Of a stretch of DNA of 64,000 bases, positions 9,230 to 19,073 are shown in pieces. Within the stretch, counting starts at the first letter, position 1. Each line of letters starts with the position of its first letter. The translations under genes were made by a program, and so were the position numbers. The DNA is taken from positions 1 through 64,000 of the forward strand of contig NZ_FNDH01000013.1 of the NCBI RefSeq assembly GCF_900100485.1, read 5' to 3'. The notes under the pieces are model-generated. The model saw only the letters and a program-made list of their open reading frames with translations. It had not been told where the DNA came from and ran no database searches. This DNA is from Nitrosomonas sp. Nm132. GTDB taxonomy: Bacteria; Pseudomonadota; Gammaproteobacteria; Burkholderiales; Nitrosomonadaceae.

Positions 9230-10213
9230 TTATTCAGTAATATGATTTATCATACCTTTGGAAGATATTAATCTTTTGGGGGCTATTATTCCAATTTCTG
9301 TTATTTCTCCCAATCCTAGAAATAACCCGCTACTGCTATACAGCCTGATTTTAGTTCCCAGGGGCAAGCCATATTTATTTTTATTATTTATCAGTTGTCC
9401 TTGTAATAAAGCTAAAGTTTCTGCTTCACTGAATGCGATGGAAGGAAAATTGTAAAGCAAGCTATCGATAGGATATAAATATGCATCATGCTCAGAAGAA
9501 AAAACTCCTTGAAATTGATCTAATTGATGTGCTTGCTGCAAGCTAAACTCACCAATCTGGCTTCGGCATAAACTTGTAAGATATGCACCACCAAAACCCA
9601 ATGCTTTGCCTATATCTTCAGCTAATGTACGTATATAAGTTCCTGCTCCACAACGAACCATGATCGATATTTCATTTCCGATCCATGAATCTAAACATAA
9701 ATCATAAATAATAATCTCACGCGGTTTTCTTTCAATTTCCTCACCCCTCCGAGCATATTTATATAAGGGTTTTCCATTAAATTTCAGAGCACTAAACATG
9801 GGAGGAGTTTGCTTGATTCGCCCTATAAAAGTTTGAAGAATATTTTTTATTCGTAAGGCGCTTAATTTATTGTCACTTGACACCGTGCGTGTTGCTGCAG
9901 TTATCTCTCCTTCCACATCGCCCGTCGTGCTGATATAACCAAGTTTCAATGTAGCATGATAGGTTTTATCTGCACTCAATAACATAGCCGAGAATTTTGT
10001 GGCTTCTCCGAAACAGATTGGCAGCAATCCAGTAGCCATTGGATCAAGAGTGCCAGTATGACCCGCCTTAGTAGCGCCGAAAAAACGCTTAGTAATTTGC
10101 AGGGAATAATTAGAAGTTAAGCCAGATGGCTTGTTGAGCAACAAAACACCACTAATATTGCGTTTAATAAGTTTAATTTTACTAAGTCTTGAAAGTAGGC
10201 TTGTATAAGACAA
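9230..10213 (-). CDS. truB: tRNA pseudouridine-55 synthase TruB
   Basis: Converts U55 of tRNAs to pseudouridine. The catalytic aspartate is Asp57 in GHTGTLDPMATG, preceded by LLLNKPSGLTSN. GAGTYIRTLAEDIG is the second conserved motif, and a PUA-like C-terminal domain follows. The N-terminus has about 20 extra basic residues before GVLLLNKPSG, so a later start is conceivable. It lies downstream of rbfA in the usual order but with a ~140-bp AT-rich gap. Confidence 0.95.
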   Translation of the reverse strand: MSYTSLLSRLSKIKLIKRNISGVLLLNKPSGLTSNYSLQITKRFFGATKAGHTGTLDPMATGLLPICFGEATKFSAMLLSADKTYHATLKLGYISTTGDVEGEITAATRTVSSDNKLSALRIKNILQTFIGRIKQTPPMFSALKFNGKPLYKYARRGEEIERKPREIIIYDLCLDSWIGNEISIMVRCGAGTYIRTLAEDIGKALGFGGAYLTSLCRSQIGEFSLQQAHQLDQFQGVFSSEHDAYLYPIDSLLYNFPSIAFSEAETLALLQGQLINNKNKYGLPLGTKIRLYSSSGLFLGLGEITEIGIIAPKRLISSKGMINHITE

Positions 10214-10355
10214 ATAATTTATACTAATAACCTTATCTAGATTACGTATTTTTTATTATATTTAATATTTTAAAATTAAATTTCTACATTCCTGGAATTC
10301 AGGTCAACTAGAAAAGTATATTAAAAAGCAATTATTGCTTATATAAAAATATTTG

Positions 10356-10712
10356 TTAGTTTTTTCCAATTGCTTCATCGATTAACCGCGAAAGATATAA
10401 TCCACGCTCAACTGATTCATCATAAATAAAATGAAGTTGTGGAATTACCCGTAATCTCATTCTGCTTGATAATTGACTACGCAGAAATCCATTTGCATGT
10501 TTTAAACCCTCTTCAATAGTAATGTTATTCTCTTTATTACTATTGATCGATGTATAAAAAATCTTGGCATGAGCATAATCACGCGTCACCTCTACACCAG
10601 TGATAGTAATCATTCCTACCCGCGGATCTTTGACCTCGGTTTTAATCATATCAGCCAACTCACGCTGTATTTGATCAGCAACACGCTGCGTTCGAGAGAA
10701 ATCTTTAGACAT
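10356..10712 (-). CDS. rbfA: Ribosome-binding factor A
   Basis: Cold-shock-related factor for 30S subunit maturation. The 118 residues have the KH-like fold pattern of RbfA: an N-terminal RTQRVADQIQRELADMI helix, then VKDPRVGMITITGVEVTRDY, and IPQLHFIYDESVERG near the end. It follows infB with a 17-bp gap, as in the standard rimP-nusA-infB-rbfA-truB operon. Confidence 0.96.
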   Translation of the reverse strand: MSKDFSRTQRVADQIQRELADMIKTEVKDPRVGMITITGVEVTRDYAHAKIFYTSINSNKENNITIEEGLKHANGFLRSQLSSRMRLRVIPQLHFIYDESVERGLYLSRLIDEAIGKN

Positions 10713-10729
10713 TACATCTACTTTTAACG

Positions 10730-13348
10730 TTACAGCACACGCGCAGTTTCAATAATTTCATATACCTCCAGTTGATCACCAACTTGAATATCATTGAAGT
10801 TCTTAAGTGAAAGTCCACATTCAAACCCTGCCTTTACTTCCTTCACATCCTCTTTGAACCGCTTCAAGGAATCAAGACCACAACTATGTATTACTACACC
10901 ATCGCGCAGCACTCGCACAAGAGAATCACGCCTCACCAAACCATCAAGAACATAGCAACCAGCTACAGTGCCTATTTTTGAAATTCGGTATATCTCACGA
11001 ATATCGACCAAACCAAGAATACTTTCTTTTCGCTCTGGCACCATCATCCCAGACAGCGCTTTCTTAATCTCATCAACCGCATCATAAATTATATTGTAAT
11101 AGCGAACATCAACTTCCGCTGTAGCAATCAACTTGCGGGCACTGGCATCAGCACGTGTGTTAAAGCCAATCACAACAGCTTTGGATGCGAGAGCCAGATT
11201 AATATCAGATTCAATAATCGCACCCACACCACTATGAATAATATTGATTTTCACTTCATCAGTAGCAAGTTTCTGCAAAGCATATGACAGCGCCTCACAT
11301 GAGCCCTGAACATCTGCTTTAATAATAAGATTGAGTATTTTGATATCTTCTTTCTGGCCAAAAATATCCTCCATCTTTGCAGCTTGTCGTTTATCAAGCT
11401 TCACATCCCGGAATTTGCCCTGACGAAACAATGCAATTTCACGGGCTTTACGCTCATCATCCAGGGCTATAATCGTTTCACCTGCAACTGCCACTTCAGA
11501 TAACCCTTGAATTTCTACTGGTATAGATGTCCCCGCCTCTTCAACTGAATTACCTTTTTCATCTAACATCGCCCTTACTCTTCCAAATACAGCGCCAGTC
11601 AATAAAACATCACCACGTTTTAAAGTGCCAGACTGTACTAATATGGTTGCAACTGGGCCGCGTCCTTTATCTAAGCGTGATTCAATTACCACTCCTTTAG
11701 CAGGCGCATTTTTAATTGCTTTAAGCTCTAAAACCTCTGCTTGCAATAAAATACTTTCAAGAAGCTCATCAATACCCTGACCAGTTTTAGCTGAAACACC
11801 TACAAATATAGTATCCCCCCCCCAATCCTCTGATACAACGCCATGATTTGTAAGTTCTTGCTTAATACGCTCAAAATTTGCCTCAGGTTTATCCATTTTA
11901 TTAACGGCTACCACAATTGGGATATTTGCCGCCTTGGCATGATGAATGGCTTCTATGGTTTGAGGCATTACACCGTCATCGGCTGCTACAACCAGAACAA
12001 CAAGATCAGTAATTTTTGCACCACGCGCACGCATGGCAGTGAATGCTTCATGACCCGGCGTATCAAGAAAAGTGATCATTCCATGCGCAGTTTCAACATG
12101 ATAAGCGCCAATGTGCTGTGTAATTCCCCCAGCTTCGCCACCTGCTACACGTGTTCTACGAATATAATCCAATAGAGATGTTTTTCCATGATCAACATGT
12201 CCCATAACAGTCACTACCGGCGCACGATGCTGCATCTCCAGCTCTGAAACTGGCGTCTTAATTTCTTCAAGAAAAGATTCAGGACTATCGAGTGCAGCAT
12301 ATTTTGCAATATGACCCATTTCTTCAACTACTATCATGGCAGTATCTTGATCTAGCATTTGATTGATCGTCACCATGCTACCCATTTTCATCAGCACTTT
12401 GATAACCTCAGCAGCTTTTACCGACATTTTTTGCGCGAGTGCAGCAACCGAGATAGTTTCAGGCACAAGAACTTCATGCACAACCGGCTCGGTTGGAGCA
12501 GAAAAACCGTGCTGTGTTTGTACCTCAGCTAAATTTGATTTGCCATGATGCTGTTTATCTTTGCGAACGCGCCAGCCTTGATTTCCTGACAAATCACCGC
12601 GTATTTTAGCTTCACGCTTTTTAGCAACCCCATCCTTCCATAAATCTTCTTGTTTAGTTTGTTTCTTTTTCTTTTCAGTTTTATCTTCTGGTTTAACGGC
12701 AGGCTTGCTGAGAGTGCTTTCAGCTGACACTTGTTTTGGTTGAGATACTGTTACTTGTGGTACTGATGGTATTTCCCCAGGAGTAGATGAGGCTGGCTCT
12801 TCTTTTTTTGGGATTATCTTCTCTTCTTTTAATTCTTTCTTTTCCTCAACAATTATATTTTTTCTTTTTTCCTGCTTCTCTTTGAGCTCCGCTGCTTGAC
12901 GAGCAATTAATTCAGCTTGTTTTAATGCTTCCTGTTCACGTAATGCCTGCTGTGCCGCATCAATTATTGGCTTTCGAGCTGATGTTGAGGAAATAGCAGG
13001 AGCTGATGTGGTTGTTGCTTCCAGCACTGTCTCTCTTTCAGTATCTTGCTCAGAGGGGTTAGTGAGCACACGCTTTTTTCGGACTTTGACTTCAATAGTT
13101 CGAGCTTTTCCAGCTCCATCCGATTGCCGTATTTCAGTAGTTTGCCGACGAGTCAATGTGATCTTCTTCTTTGACTCAATCGATCCATGCGTTTTACGAA
13201 GATAATCAAGCAGCTGCGCTTTATCTATTTCTGTCAAAATATCCCCTATCGACTGCTTCTTGACGCCCGCAGCCAGAAGCTGCTCAAGTAACGCTTCTGG
13301 CAACATATCCAGCTCATTGGCAAATTTTTCTACAGTCATTTGAGTCAT
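10730..13348 (-). CDS. infB: Translation initiation factor IF-2
   Basis: GTPase that delivers initiator tRNA to the 30S subunit. The N-terminal IF2_N module is followed by a long charged K/E/P/A-rich linker (about residues 60-290) and a second IF2_N region. The G domain has G1 [10 protein letters not shown]3 DTPGHEAF, G4 NKMD and G5 SAKTGQG, and domains II-IV follow. The start is taken at the ATG preceded by AAAGGG; an in-frame TTG two codons earlier is less likely. A run of nine C at 11815-11823 lies inside the coding sequence, in the G domain. Confidence 0.96.
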   Translation of the reverse strand: MTQMTVEKFANELDMLPEALLEQLLAAGVKKQSIGDILTEIDKAQLLDYLRKTHGSIESKKKITLTRRQTTEIRQSDGAGKARTIEVKVRKKRVLTNPSEQDTERETVLEATTTSAPAISSTSARKPIIDAAQQALREQEALKQAELIARQAAELKEKQEKRKNIIVEEKKELKEEKIIPKKEEPASSTPGEIPSVPQVTVSQPKQVSAESTLSKPAVKPEDKTEKKKKQTKQEDLWKDGVAKKREAKIRGDLSGNQGWRVRKDKQHHGKSNLAEVQTQHGFSAPTEPVVHEVLVPETISVAALAQKMSVKAAEVIKVLMKMGSMVTINQMLDQDTAMIVVEEMGHIAKYAALDSPESFLEEIKTPVSELEMQHRAPVVTVMGHVDHGKTSLLDYIRRTRVAGGEAGGITQHIGAYHVETAHGMITFLDTPGHEAFTAMRARGAKITDLVVLVVAADDGVMPQTIEAIHHAKAANIPIVVAVNKMDKPEANFERIKQELTNHGVVSEDWGGDTIFVGVSAKTGQGIDELLESILLQAEVLELKAIKNAPAKGVVIESRLDKGRGPVATILVQSGTLKRGDVLLTGAVFGRVRAMLDEKGNSVEEAGTSIPVEIQGLSEVAVAGETIIALDDERKAREIALFRQGKFRDVKLDKRQAAKMEDIFGQKEDIKILNLIIKADVQGSCEALSYALQKLATDEVKINIIHSGVGAIIESDINLALASKAVVIGFNTRADASARKLIATAEVDVRYYNIIYDAVDEIKKALSGMMVPERKESILGLVDIREIYRISKIGTVAGCYVLDGLVRRDSLVRVLRDGVVIHSCGLDSLKRFKEDVKEVKAGFECGLSLKNFNDIQVGDQLEVYEIIETARVL

Positions 13349-13471
13349 CAGCAACCCTTTGTTTACCTTAAATTCATTTCAAAAACAAGAGCATTAATTT
13401 TGGCTCTTACTTTTATTCTATTGGTGTTGATAATTAAAATTTCAAGTTCAAAGCAAAATGATAAACATATT

Positions 13472-14944
13472 TTAAATAAACCATGGCTCTCGTGCCTTTA
13501 TAATAAGCTTATTAGCACGTTCAATATCAATACCCGTCATTTCAACTAAATCATCTGCAGCCAGATCAGCAAGCTCTTCTTGTGTTTTAATACCATTAGC
13601 CGCTAGCTCACGAACTAGCTGAGCATCCATACCTTCCAGAGAAAGTAGCCCTTCTGATGTATGTTCAAGCTTTTCCTCAGTAGCAATTGCATCGGTTAGA
13701 AGAACGTTACGTGCCCGATTACGTAATTCATTGATTGTCTCTTCATCAAGCGCTTCTATTTCCAGCATTTCATTGAGTGGTACGTAAGCGATCTCTTCTA
13801 GCGTAGAGAAACCCTCTTCTATCAAAATATTGGCCACCTCTTCATCCACATCGAGTTTTTCCATGAAGACCTTACAAATCATAGAGGTTTCTTCTTCGTT
13901 CTTTTTCTGTGACTCCTCTACAGTCATGATATTGAGATCCCAGCCAGTTAATTCTGAGGCAAGCCGAACATTTTGCCCACCACGACCAATTGCTTGCGCG
14001 AGATTATCTTCATTGACAACAATATCCATACTATGTTTATCTTCATCGACCATGATACTACTGATCTCGGCTGGCGCTAGTGCGTTAACGACAAAAGTAG
14101 CAGGATCTTCCGACCACAATATAATATCAATCCGTTCTCCCGCTAGTTCACTTATAACAGCCTGTACTCTAGAACCACGCATGCCTACACAGGTACCAAT
14201 TGGATCAATACGCTGATCAGTTGATTTAACCGCTATTTTAGCGCGTGAACCCGGATCTCTTGCGGCCACCTTAATTTCGAGCAATCCTTCTTCAATTTCA
14301 GGCACCTCTAATTGAAACAATTTGATCAAAAATTCTGGAGAAGTACGTGAAAGTACTAATTGAGCCCCCCTTACTGAGCGATCAACTTTGAATAAATAAG
14401 CGCGAACACGATCTCCAACCCTCAGATTTTCTTTTGGGATCATCTGATCACGAGGTAGAATTGCTTCAATCCTGCCCGCCTCCACAGTAGCATTACCGCG
14501 CTCTATGCGTTTTATAGTACCAGCAACTAAATATTCTTTACGCTCAAGAAAATCATTCAGATTCTGTTCACGTTCTGCATCACGAATTCTTTGAAAGATT
14601 ATTTGCTTAGCCGCTTGAGCGCCAATGCGATCAAACTCTATTACCTCCAGAGGCTCTTCTATATGCTCACCCAATTTGATATCAGCATCGTACTGTAACG
14701 CCTCACTCAAAGAAATTTGCCGCGCAGGATTCTCCACAGCATCATCAGCAACTACTAATCTGTTACGAAAACATCGATAGCTCCCAGTCTCTCGCTCAAC
14801 TACAACCTGCACATCAATATCTTCATGAAAATGTTTTTTTGTAGCAGACGCAAGCGCCATTTCCAAGGCAGTAAAAACGATCGCTTTATCAACATTTTTT
14901 TCGTGTGCCAAGGCATCTACTAATAGCAAAATCTCGCGACTCAT
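13472..14944 (-). CDS. nusA: Transcription termination/antitermination protein NusA
   Basis: RNA polymerase-binding elongation factor. Order of domains: N-terminal RNAP-binding domain (1-130), S1 domain (about 135-200, [20 protein letters not shown]), two KH domains (about 200-345, with [15 protein letters not shown] and [19 protein letters not shown]), and two C-terminal acidic helix-hairpin-helix repeats ending near residue 490. It begins 31 bp after rimP and belongs to the same operon. Confidence 0.96.
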   Translation of the reverse strand: MSREILLLVDALAHEKNVDKAIVFTALEMALASATKKHFHEDIDVQVVVERETGSYRCFRNRLVVADDAVENPARQISLSEALQYDADIKLGEHIEEPLEVIEFDRIGAQAAKQIIFQRIRDAEREQNLNDFLERKEYLVAGTIKRIERGNATVEAGRIEAILPRDQMIPKENLRVGDRVRAYLFKVDRSVRGAQLVLSRTSPEFLIKLFQLEVPEIEEGLLEIKVAARDPGSRAKIAVKSTDQRIDPIGTCVGMRGSRVQAVISELAGERIDIILWSEDPATFVVNALAPAEISSIMVDEDKHSMDIVVNEDNLAQAIGRGGQNVRLASELTGWDLNIMTVEESQKKNEEETSMICKVFMEKLDVDEEVANILIEEGFSTLEEIAYVPLNEMLEIEALDEETINELRNRARNVLLTDAIATEEKLEHTSEGLLSLEGMDAQLVRELAANGIKTQEELADLAADDLVEMTGIDIERANKLIIKAREPWFI

Positions 14945-14975
14945 ATTCCTCCAGCCAATTTTTATGCACCTATAG

Positions 14976-15404
14976 TTATATTTCTGGAACCAACCGAGCT
15001 TTTTCTAAATTATCTAACTTAATATGCAGGATCCTCCCTTCTACCTCTAGCTCTAACATTCCATCATTAATTTCTCGTATGATTCCAATAAAGTTCTTTT
15101 GACCTTGCAGTGCTATACGTAACTTAATTTTTACTGATTTTCCCGCAAAGCGAATAAAATCACTTTCTTTTTTCAGAGGCCTATCCAAGCCCGGAGAAGA
15201 TATCTCGAGTCGGCTATAATCTATACCTTCTACCGTTAATAATCTATTGAGATGATTACTAATAGCGACACAATCGTCAATAGTAATACCACCATCCTTT
15301 TTATCCACAAATACTCTTAATAATTTTCCAGGAGCTGATTGTTCCACCTCTATCAGCTCATAACCTATTCCCGCTAACATCAAATCCAGTAATTCATACA
15401 ACGC
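14976..15404 (-). CDS. rimP: Ribosome maturation factor RimP
   Basis: Needed for 30S subunit assembly. The sequence shows the RimP pattern GYELIEVE, then [18 protein letters not shown], and [18 protein letters not shown]. The start at 15404 ([10 protein letters not shown]) gives 142 residues and lines up with the family N-terminus. A longer frame from 15446 adds a non-conserved leader. First gene of the nusA operon. Confidence 0.92.
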   Translation of the reverse strand, partial: ALYELLDLMLAGIGYELIEVEQSAPGKLLRVFVDKKDGGITIDDCVAISNHLNRLLTVEGIDYSRLEISSPGLDRPLKKESDFIRFAGKSVKIKLRIALQGQKNFIGIIREINDGMLELEVEGRILHIKLDNLEKARLVPEI

Positions 15405-15459
15405 CATAGCTTCGCCACAAATAAAAAATGGGCCAAATAAGCCCACCTAAATTGTGCTT

Positions 15460-15488
15460 ATTATAACAATAATCAATTGCTAACAAAA
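15460..15488 (-). promoter_or_regulatory. Possible promoter of the rimP-nusA-infB operon
   Basis: On the minus strand a perfect TATAAT (complement at 15460-15465) is preceded at about 16 bp by TTTGTT. The position, about 55 bp before the rimP start, suits a promoter. The call rests on the -10 match alone. Confidence 0.35.
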
Positions 15489-15939
15489 CAGAATTTTGTT
15501 TTATGATAATAATTCCAATATGTTACTGTTAATTTACTATACTTTCTTTGCAAGAATTAACTGGGCTGTTTACAGCCGAATATATAAAATGAGGCTGAGA
15601 ATATTTCATAAGCAGTAGCGTTATTAAAAACTAGCAATTTACCATCAGGGAATGTTTTGCCTGCATGATAATCTTGACTCTTGATTTGGCACGTTATCGC
15701 AGCAGTAGATACAATCAGTCTCATAAGAGCATTGGGCAATAACCGCTGCCGCTCGGGCAGGCCTTGGTCTCCAGTGATGAGAACAGTGAAATGCAAGTGC
15801 CGGATCGGACTCAACTTGGATCACCCTGCTCTTCAGTGGCAAGGTAATCGCCCAGCACCAACCGTGACACCCTTACAGTAAGTGACTGAAATTCCGAAAA
15901 AAAGATTGACCGCGAAACACCTCATTCTAATTCTCAATA

Positions 15940-16086
15940 GAAGCGTAAATAACAAGAGCAGCCGGGAGATGTAGCCCCGGTCACCAAAGAGTCTCCCAAA
16001 TAAGGAGCGTGCCAGCTCGGGCGCCGGGTCACGATCATCGACATTACCTGCCGTTATTTTCACGCTCAGCAATTCCCCCTGATCAT
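15940..16086 (-). pseudogene. IS982-type transposase fragment
   Basis: The minus-strand frame reads NDQGELLSVKITAGNVDD, then an LFGRLFGDRGYIS segment. This matches the catalytic-core pattern of IS982-family transposases (GNVDDR-P---L---LFGKLF-DKGYIS). Similarity stops after GYIS. At its N-terminal side the fragment runs directly into the end of the MITE at 16087, and the sequence beyond that MITE is not IS982-like. It is a dead fragment. Confidence 0.65.
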
Positions 16087-16254
16087 TAGCCCGAATATTT
16101 CATAAATTCGCGTGATGATCACGCAGGATTTTGATTAATAGGGAAGTTTTGAGAAGGAGGGGTGTAGTGATTCATACACCCGACCGAGCAAAATCTTTCT
16201 TATTAATCAAAAGACAAGTGAGGGCACGTGCCAATTTATGAAATATTTGGGTTA
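16087..16254 (+). mobile_element. Palindromic MITE, full copy A
   Basis: 168 bp counted from TA to TA. Ends are CCCGAATATTTCATAAATT at the left and its near-complement at the right (one G/A change). Inside are GCGTGATGATCACGC, TTTTGATTAATA (16129-16140) paired with TATTAATCAAAA (16201-16212), an apical stem GGGTGTA/TACACCC (16160-16166 and 16175-16181, loop GTGATTCA), and GGCACGTGCC. There is no coding capacity. It borders the IS982 fragment. Confidence 0.88.
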
Positions 16255-16461
16255 AGTAAGTTGAAGAAATGAAGATAATCGCCATGCGCCAGAGAATCTT
16301 TGCCGAAATCAGGTGCCGGCATATTTTCCAAATTGTCAGGGGAGTTAAAAAACTTATTAACTACAGATCTCAGCTACCGTCTGCGGGCAGGAGATTGTCG
16401 AGTATTTTTTTGAGTTCGATAGCGGCTATGCGTATTATTGATATTGAAGAGGTGATAAAAC

Positions 16462-16707
16462 GTGATAAGCACACTCGCTAGCTACCAGACCATTTTGGAT
16501 AGCAATGGTAAACCCACCTTTGTAGTTGTTTCCTATGCTGATTTTGTCAAACTGCCCTGCGTAGTGCGACCCGGCATGATCGCGAATGATGTGGCCGGCA
16601 AACGCATGGGCATCACGCAAGCCGGTTACGCGCAAATCGAGGCCGCCAAGCGCCCTCGCAAGGCAACGCCGGAAAAGGCTGCGACGGCTATGGGCATCAT
16701 CCTGTAA
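16462..16707 (+). pseudogene. Decayed helix-turn-helix antitoxin
   Basis: The 81-residue frame begins with ILDSNGKPTFVVVSYADFVKL, typical of the N-terminus of HTH antitoxins that end in a Cro/C1-like domain. It finishes with RMGITQAGYAQIEAAKRPRK, the recognition part of that domain. The middle, which normally holds the W-REYLGLTQ stretch, is missing or scrambled, so the protein is probably non-functional. No partner toxin is recognisable upstream or downstream. Confidence 0.5.
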
Positions 16708-16800
16708 CAGTTGGCTTATGAACTATGACCAAAAGGATTATTAATCACGAAAGAGTCAGACATTGAGGCTCTTAGCATCGTCCAGGAAGTTCTCCACAGT

Positions 16801-16968
16801 ATGCTACCGACTCTCGCCGCTAGCAGCACAGCCGACCTCGGGGATATCGGTTCCGCGCTTGAGTTTACTGCCGCAAATGGGACAATTAATCCAATGGCCG
16901 GACAAATGCTCACTGATCTCGCCTCCGGAGCAACCGGACTGCACGCTGCTGGCATTAGGAAACAATGA
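16801..16968 (+). CDS. Unrecognised short ORF (possible remnant)
   Basis: From the ATG at 16801 the frame codes 55 residues rich in Ala, Thr and Gly (MLPTLAASSTADLGDIGSAL...). The same frame is open upstream to 16729 without a normal start codon (LITKESDIEALSIVQEVLHS precedes). The composition looks protein-like and helical, but I recognise no family and see no ribosome site. It may be the tail of a lost gene. Confidence 0.2.
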   Translation: MLPTLAASSTADLGDIGSALEFTAANGTINPMAGQMLTDLASGATGLHAAGIRKQ

Positions 16969-17085
16969 TCGCAATAGCCCCATGCGTCAACAACAAATGT
17001 TTCATTTTGCGATGCCATTGCTTATATCTCCTTGTTACGTTTATTCTCATGTTTTTTTCTCCTTGATATTTTTCGGAGCATTCTT

Positions 17086-17538
17086 ATGAACATTTTTGAT
17101 GGAATCGATAAGCTAATTAACGGAAATGAATCTGCTGCCATATTGAAAGAACCCGTCCTTCTTCTTAAGGAGCAGTTCGCTGCTCTCTATGCGCAGCTTT
17201 CCATATGCAGAAATCAGGCGACGGCACTTATGGAAGAAATATCAAATCTTAAGATGGAGAACGAAAATATTAAATTTGAGAACCGCAAGTTGCGCGAGAG
17301 AATAGAGAGTTTTCATAATATTAAGTTTGAGAACCACAAATTGCGCGAGAGAATAGAGGATTTTCATAATTCCAACCCTCATGAACATGCTTGCGAGCAT
17401 TGCGGATCAACTAAACTGAAACTAATACGCAGCCGACATAGCCACATATTTGAGGATTTAGGCGTTAGAAATGTGCTTTTTACATGCGATGAATGTGGAA
17501 ACGAATTGTCTGTCATGATTGCTTTGCCTAGTAGTTAA
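17086..17538 (+). CDS. Coiled-coil protein with C-terminal zinc ribbon
   Basis: A 150-residue protein starting at the ATG preceded by CGGAG. Residues about 40-100 form a coiled coil (MEENENIKFENRKLRERIE...). The C-terminus has two cysteine pairs, CEHCGSTKLK and FTCDECGN, about 35 residues apart, as in zinc-ribbon domains. The coiled coil contains an exact two-unit duplication of 17 residues (51 bp; 17266-17316 and 17317-17367). It lies alone between mobile-element debris. The family is not recognised; a DNA-binding or adaptor role is only a guess. Confidence 0.6.
   Translation: MNIFDGIDKLINGNESAAILKEPVLLLKEQFAALYAQLSICRNQATALMEEISNLKMENENIKFENRKLRERIESFHNIKFENHKLRERIEDFHNSNPHEHACEHCGSTKLKLIRSRHSHIFEDLGVRNVLFTCDECGNELSVMIALPSS
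17266..17367 (+). repeat. 51-bp in-frame tandem duplication
   Basis: Two adjacent 51-bp units, each coding (N)IKFEN(R/H)KLRERIE(S/D)FH. They differ at only a few bases and add one coiled-coil segment. The high identity points to a recent slippage or unequal exchange. Confidence 0.9.
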
Positions 17539-17550
17539 GGAAGCTTTGAT

Positions 17551-17615
17551 TAAACCCGAATATTTCATAAATTGGCAAGTGAGGACACGTGCCAATTTAT
17601 GAAATATTCGGGTTA
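17551..17615 (+). mobile_element. Short MITE copy (two ends only)
   Basis: 65 bp from TA to TA. The left end CCCGAATATTTCATAAATT is followed by GGCAAGTGAGGACACGTGCC and the perfect right end. The central ~100 bp of the full element is absent. It would form a strong hairpin and separates the zinc-ribbon gene from an ISNCY-type transposase fragment. Confidence 0.85.
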
Positions 17616-17616
17616 A

Positions 17617-17949
17617 CCCACGTATAACTGCGATTGCCGCCATCAGAACGGTACCAGGCGTAAAAGTGCTTGGCGCTCCAACCCAAGTGACGATTGCGGT
17701 AGCGCTCTACTAACCACATGACTTCATCTACCGGTGCCCGCCGGTGCGATACCTGCGCACAAGACGCTTATCCACTAACGCATCCAATCCACCCGCATCA
17801 TGCCGGTTCATATAGCGCCGGAATGTGCGATCGCATACCCCAAGCAACAACGCCGCTTCCGATTGCGTAAGGTTCCTCTTTCTGTAACCTTGATACGCTT
17901 CTTCAAATCTCATCTTCCCGGTCTCCTGTAGCCATTCTGTCCGTTTCAT
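17617..17949 (-). pseudogene. ISNCY-type transposase, N-terminal fragment (frameshifted)
   Basis: The first 73 residues contain WLQETGKMRFEEAYQGYRKR and the helix-turn-helix LTQSEAALLLGVCDRTFRRY, the N-terminus of ISNCY-group transposases. After LVDKRLVRRY the reading shifts frame into HRRAPVDEVMWLVERYRNRH and GWSAKHFYAWY, which continue the same family. The gene then ends abruptly at the short MITE (17615). It is both frameshifted and truncated, hence dead. Confidence 0.75.
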
Positions 17950-18169
17950 CTGAAATCCTCCCCGGATTCCATATAAACCGGACAGATCATTTGCTACAAG
18001 TCCGGACAGTTTATTTGCTCTCTACATTTCTATTTCTCAAATATTGCCATTCTAAGTAAATATGCGTAGAATCTTCGTAAACCCCCTACCATGTTTGTGT
18101 GCTTCCTAAGAATGAATGAGGGTTGTATCTAAGAGTGAAAAAGTAAATTTTCAAAAGGAGATAGTAGAA

Positions 18170-18289
18170 ATGGAAGAGAATAGAAGAACTGATGAAGCAG
18201 GTTTGTTCAAAGTAGTCGCGATCGCAACGATTGGTATCATTATTGCAGGGGCAATCGTATTTATGACGGGGATGGGCGGTAAATACTAA
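18170..18289 (+). CDS. Small single-span membrane protein (39 aa)
   Basis: A strong ribosome site (AAAAGGAGAT, 18153-18162) stands about 8 bp before ATG. The 39-residue product has a charged N-terminus (MEENRRTDEAG), then one hydrophobic helix (about residues 12-33, VVAIATIGIIIAGAIVF) and a GMGGKY tail. The match of ribosome site, start and clean transmembrane segment argues for a real gene. The family is not recognised. It might be a small subunit of a membrane complex or a toxin-like peptide; neither is shown. Confidence 0.55.
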   Translation: MEENRRTDEAGLFKVVAIATIGIIIAGAIVFMTGMGGKY

Positions 18290-18815
18290 TTGATTTATTT
18301 CTGTAGATACCATGTTTCCCTGCTTCCCTCTTGGCATATTTGTTAATCAAGGTAAGTGTCAAGAGTGATTTATGTAAATGTTATGAAGGCTAGAAGCTGG
18401 TAGCTTTAAGCTATTGCTTCTAGCTGAATTAGATAGATCATTAGTTCTTTAGATTACTGATTATCTCCTAGTAAGTAATTGCTATTAGTGAAATATCAAG
18501 GCCGTAATTGGATGAACTTGATGAGATGAGTCTTTGCAGTGATTTAACACTACGGAATGTTGCGCCGTAGATGTATGTTGAAGCCTTTCCCACAGAATGC
18601 ACCTTTCTTCCCTGTAAATTATGCGAATGTGCGGCATGATATCCGCTATCAGTTCAAACACATATTATTACGCTTAAATCCACTTTAACTTTCCAGACAC
18701 CCAGACTTCATTTGAAATATCGTGCCTGCGATGCGCTGAACTCATGGCGAACCTTCTCATTAAGAAATTGGTAATTCGCCAATTATGCCATTCTCTTGCC
18801 TTGTGACGGTATCAC
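18290..18815. other. Non-coding stretch after the 39-aa gene
   Basis: No gene can be supported. The stretch contains one strong hairpin at 18389-18424 (listed separately) and otherwise unremarkable AT-rich sequence up to MITE copy B. Confidence 0.4.
18389..18424 (+). other. Strong hairpin (possible terminator or small RNA end)
   Basis: GCTAGAAGC pairs with GCTTCTAGC (9 bp). Inside, TAGCT pairs with AGCTA around a TTA loop. No T-run follows, so intrinsic termination is uncertain. Confidence 0.4.
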
Positions 18816-18984
18816 TAGCCCGAATATTTCATAAATCCTGCGTGATGATCACGCAGGATTTTGATTCATAAGGAAGTTTTGAGAAGGAGGGGTGTAGTAA
18901 TTCATACACCCGACTGAGCAAAATCTTTCTTATTAATCAAAAGGCAAGTGAGGGCACGTGTCAATTTGTGAAATATTCGGGCTA
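18816..18984 (+). mobile_element. Palindromic MITE, full copy B
   Basis: 169 bp from TA to TA, same layout as copy A. Left arm AATCCTGCGTGAT/ATCACGCAGGATT is a near-perfect palindrome here. Ends read TAGCCCG and CGGGCTA. The right arm has two substitutions (GTGTCAATTTGTG). Confidence 0.88.
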
Positions 18985-19073
18985 GAACCACATTTACCTG
19001 GATGAGAGGGTGCATGGGGCGGCAAAGCACGAGATAACTGTCAGTTTCTCAATGCGGTTATTTTGGATTTTAA

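Larger units (their letters stand above)
15447..16086. other. Gene-poor stretch with IS982-type remnant
   Basis: Between rimP and the first full MITE. The right third holds an IS982-like transposase fragment (listed separately). The frames between 15557 and 15842 give no recognisable protein and no ribosome site, so no gene is called there. Confidence 0.4.

Noticed and set aside
15557-15842. Overlapping open frames of 65-85 codons on both strands
   Set aside because: No ribosome site, no recognisable motif and several frames open at once; treated as debris next to the IS982 fragment.
16716-17018. 100-codon minus-strand frame
   Set aside because: It lies opposite another open frame, has odd composition (many Ser, Ala, Cys) and shows no ribosome site or family pattern.
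18086-18337. 83-codon minus-strand frame over the 39-aa gene
   Set aside because: It is antisense to the small gene with the strong ribosome site and looks like a chance frame rich in Tyr, Phe and Cys.
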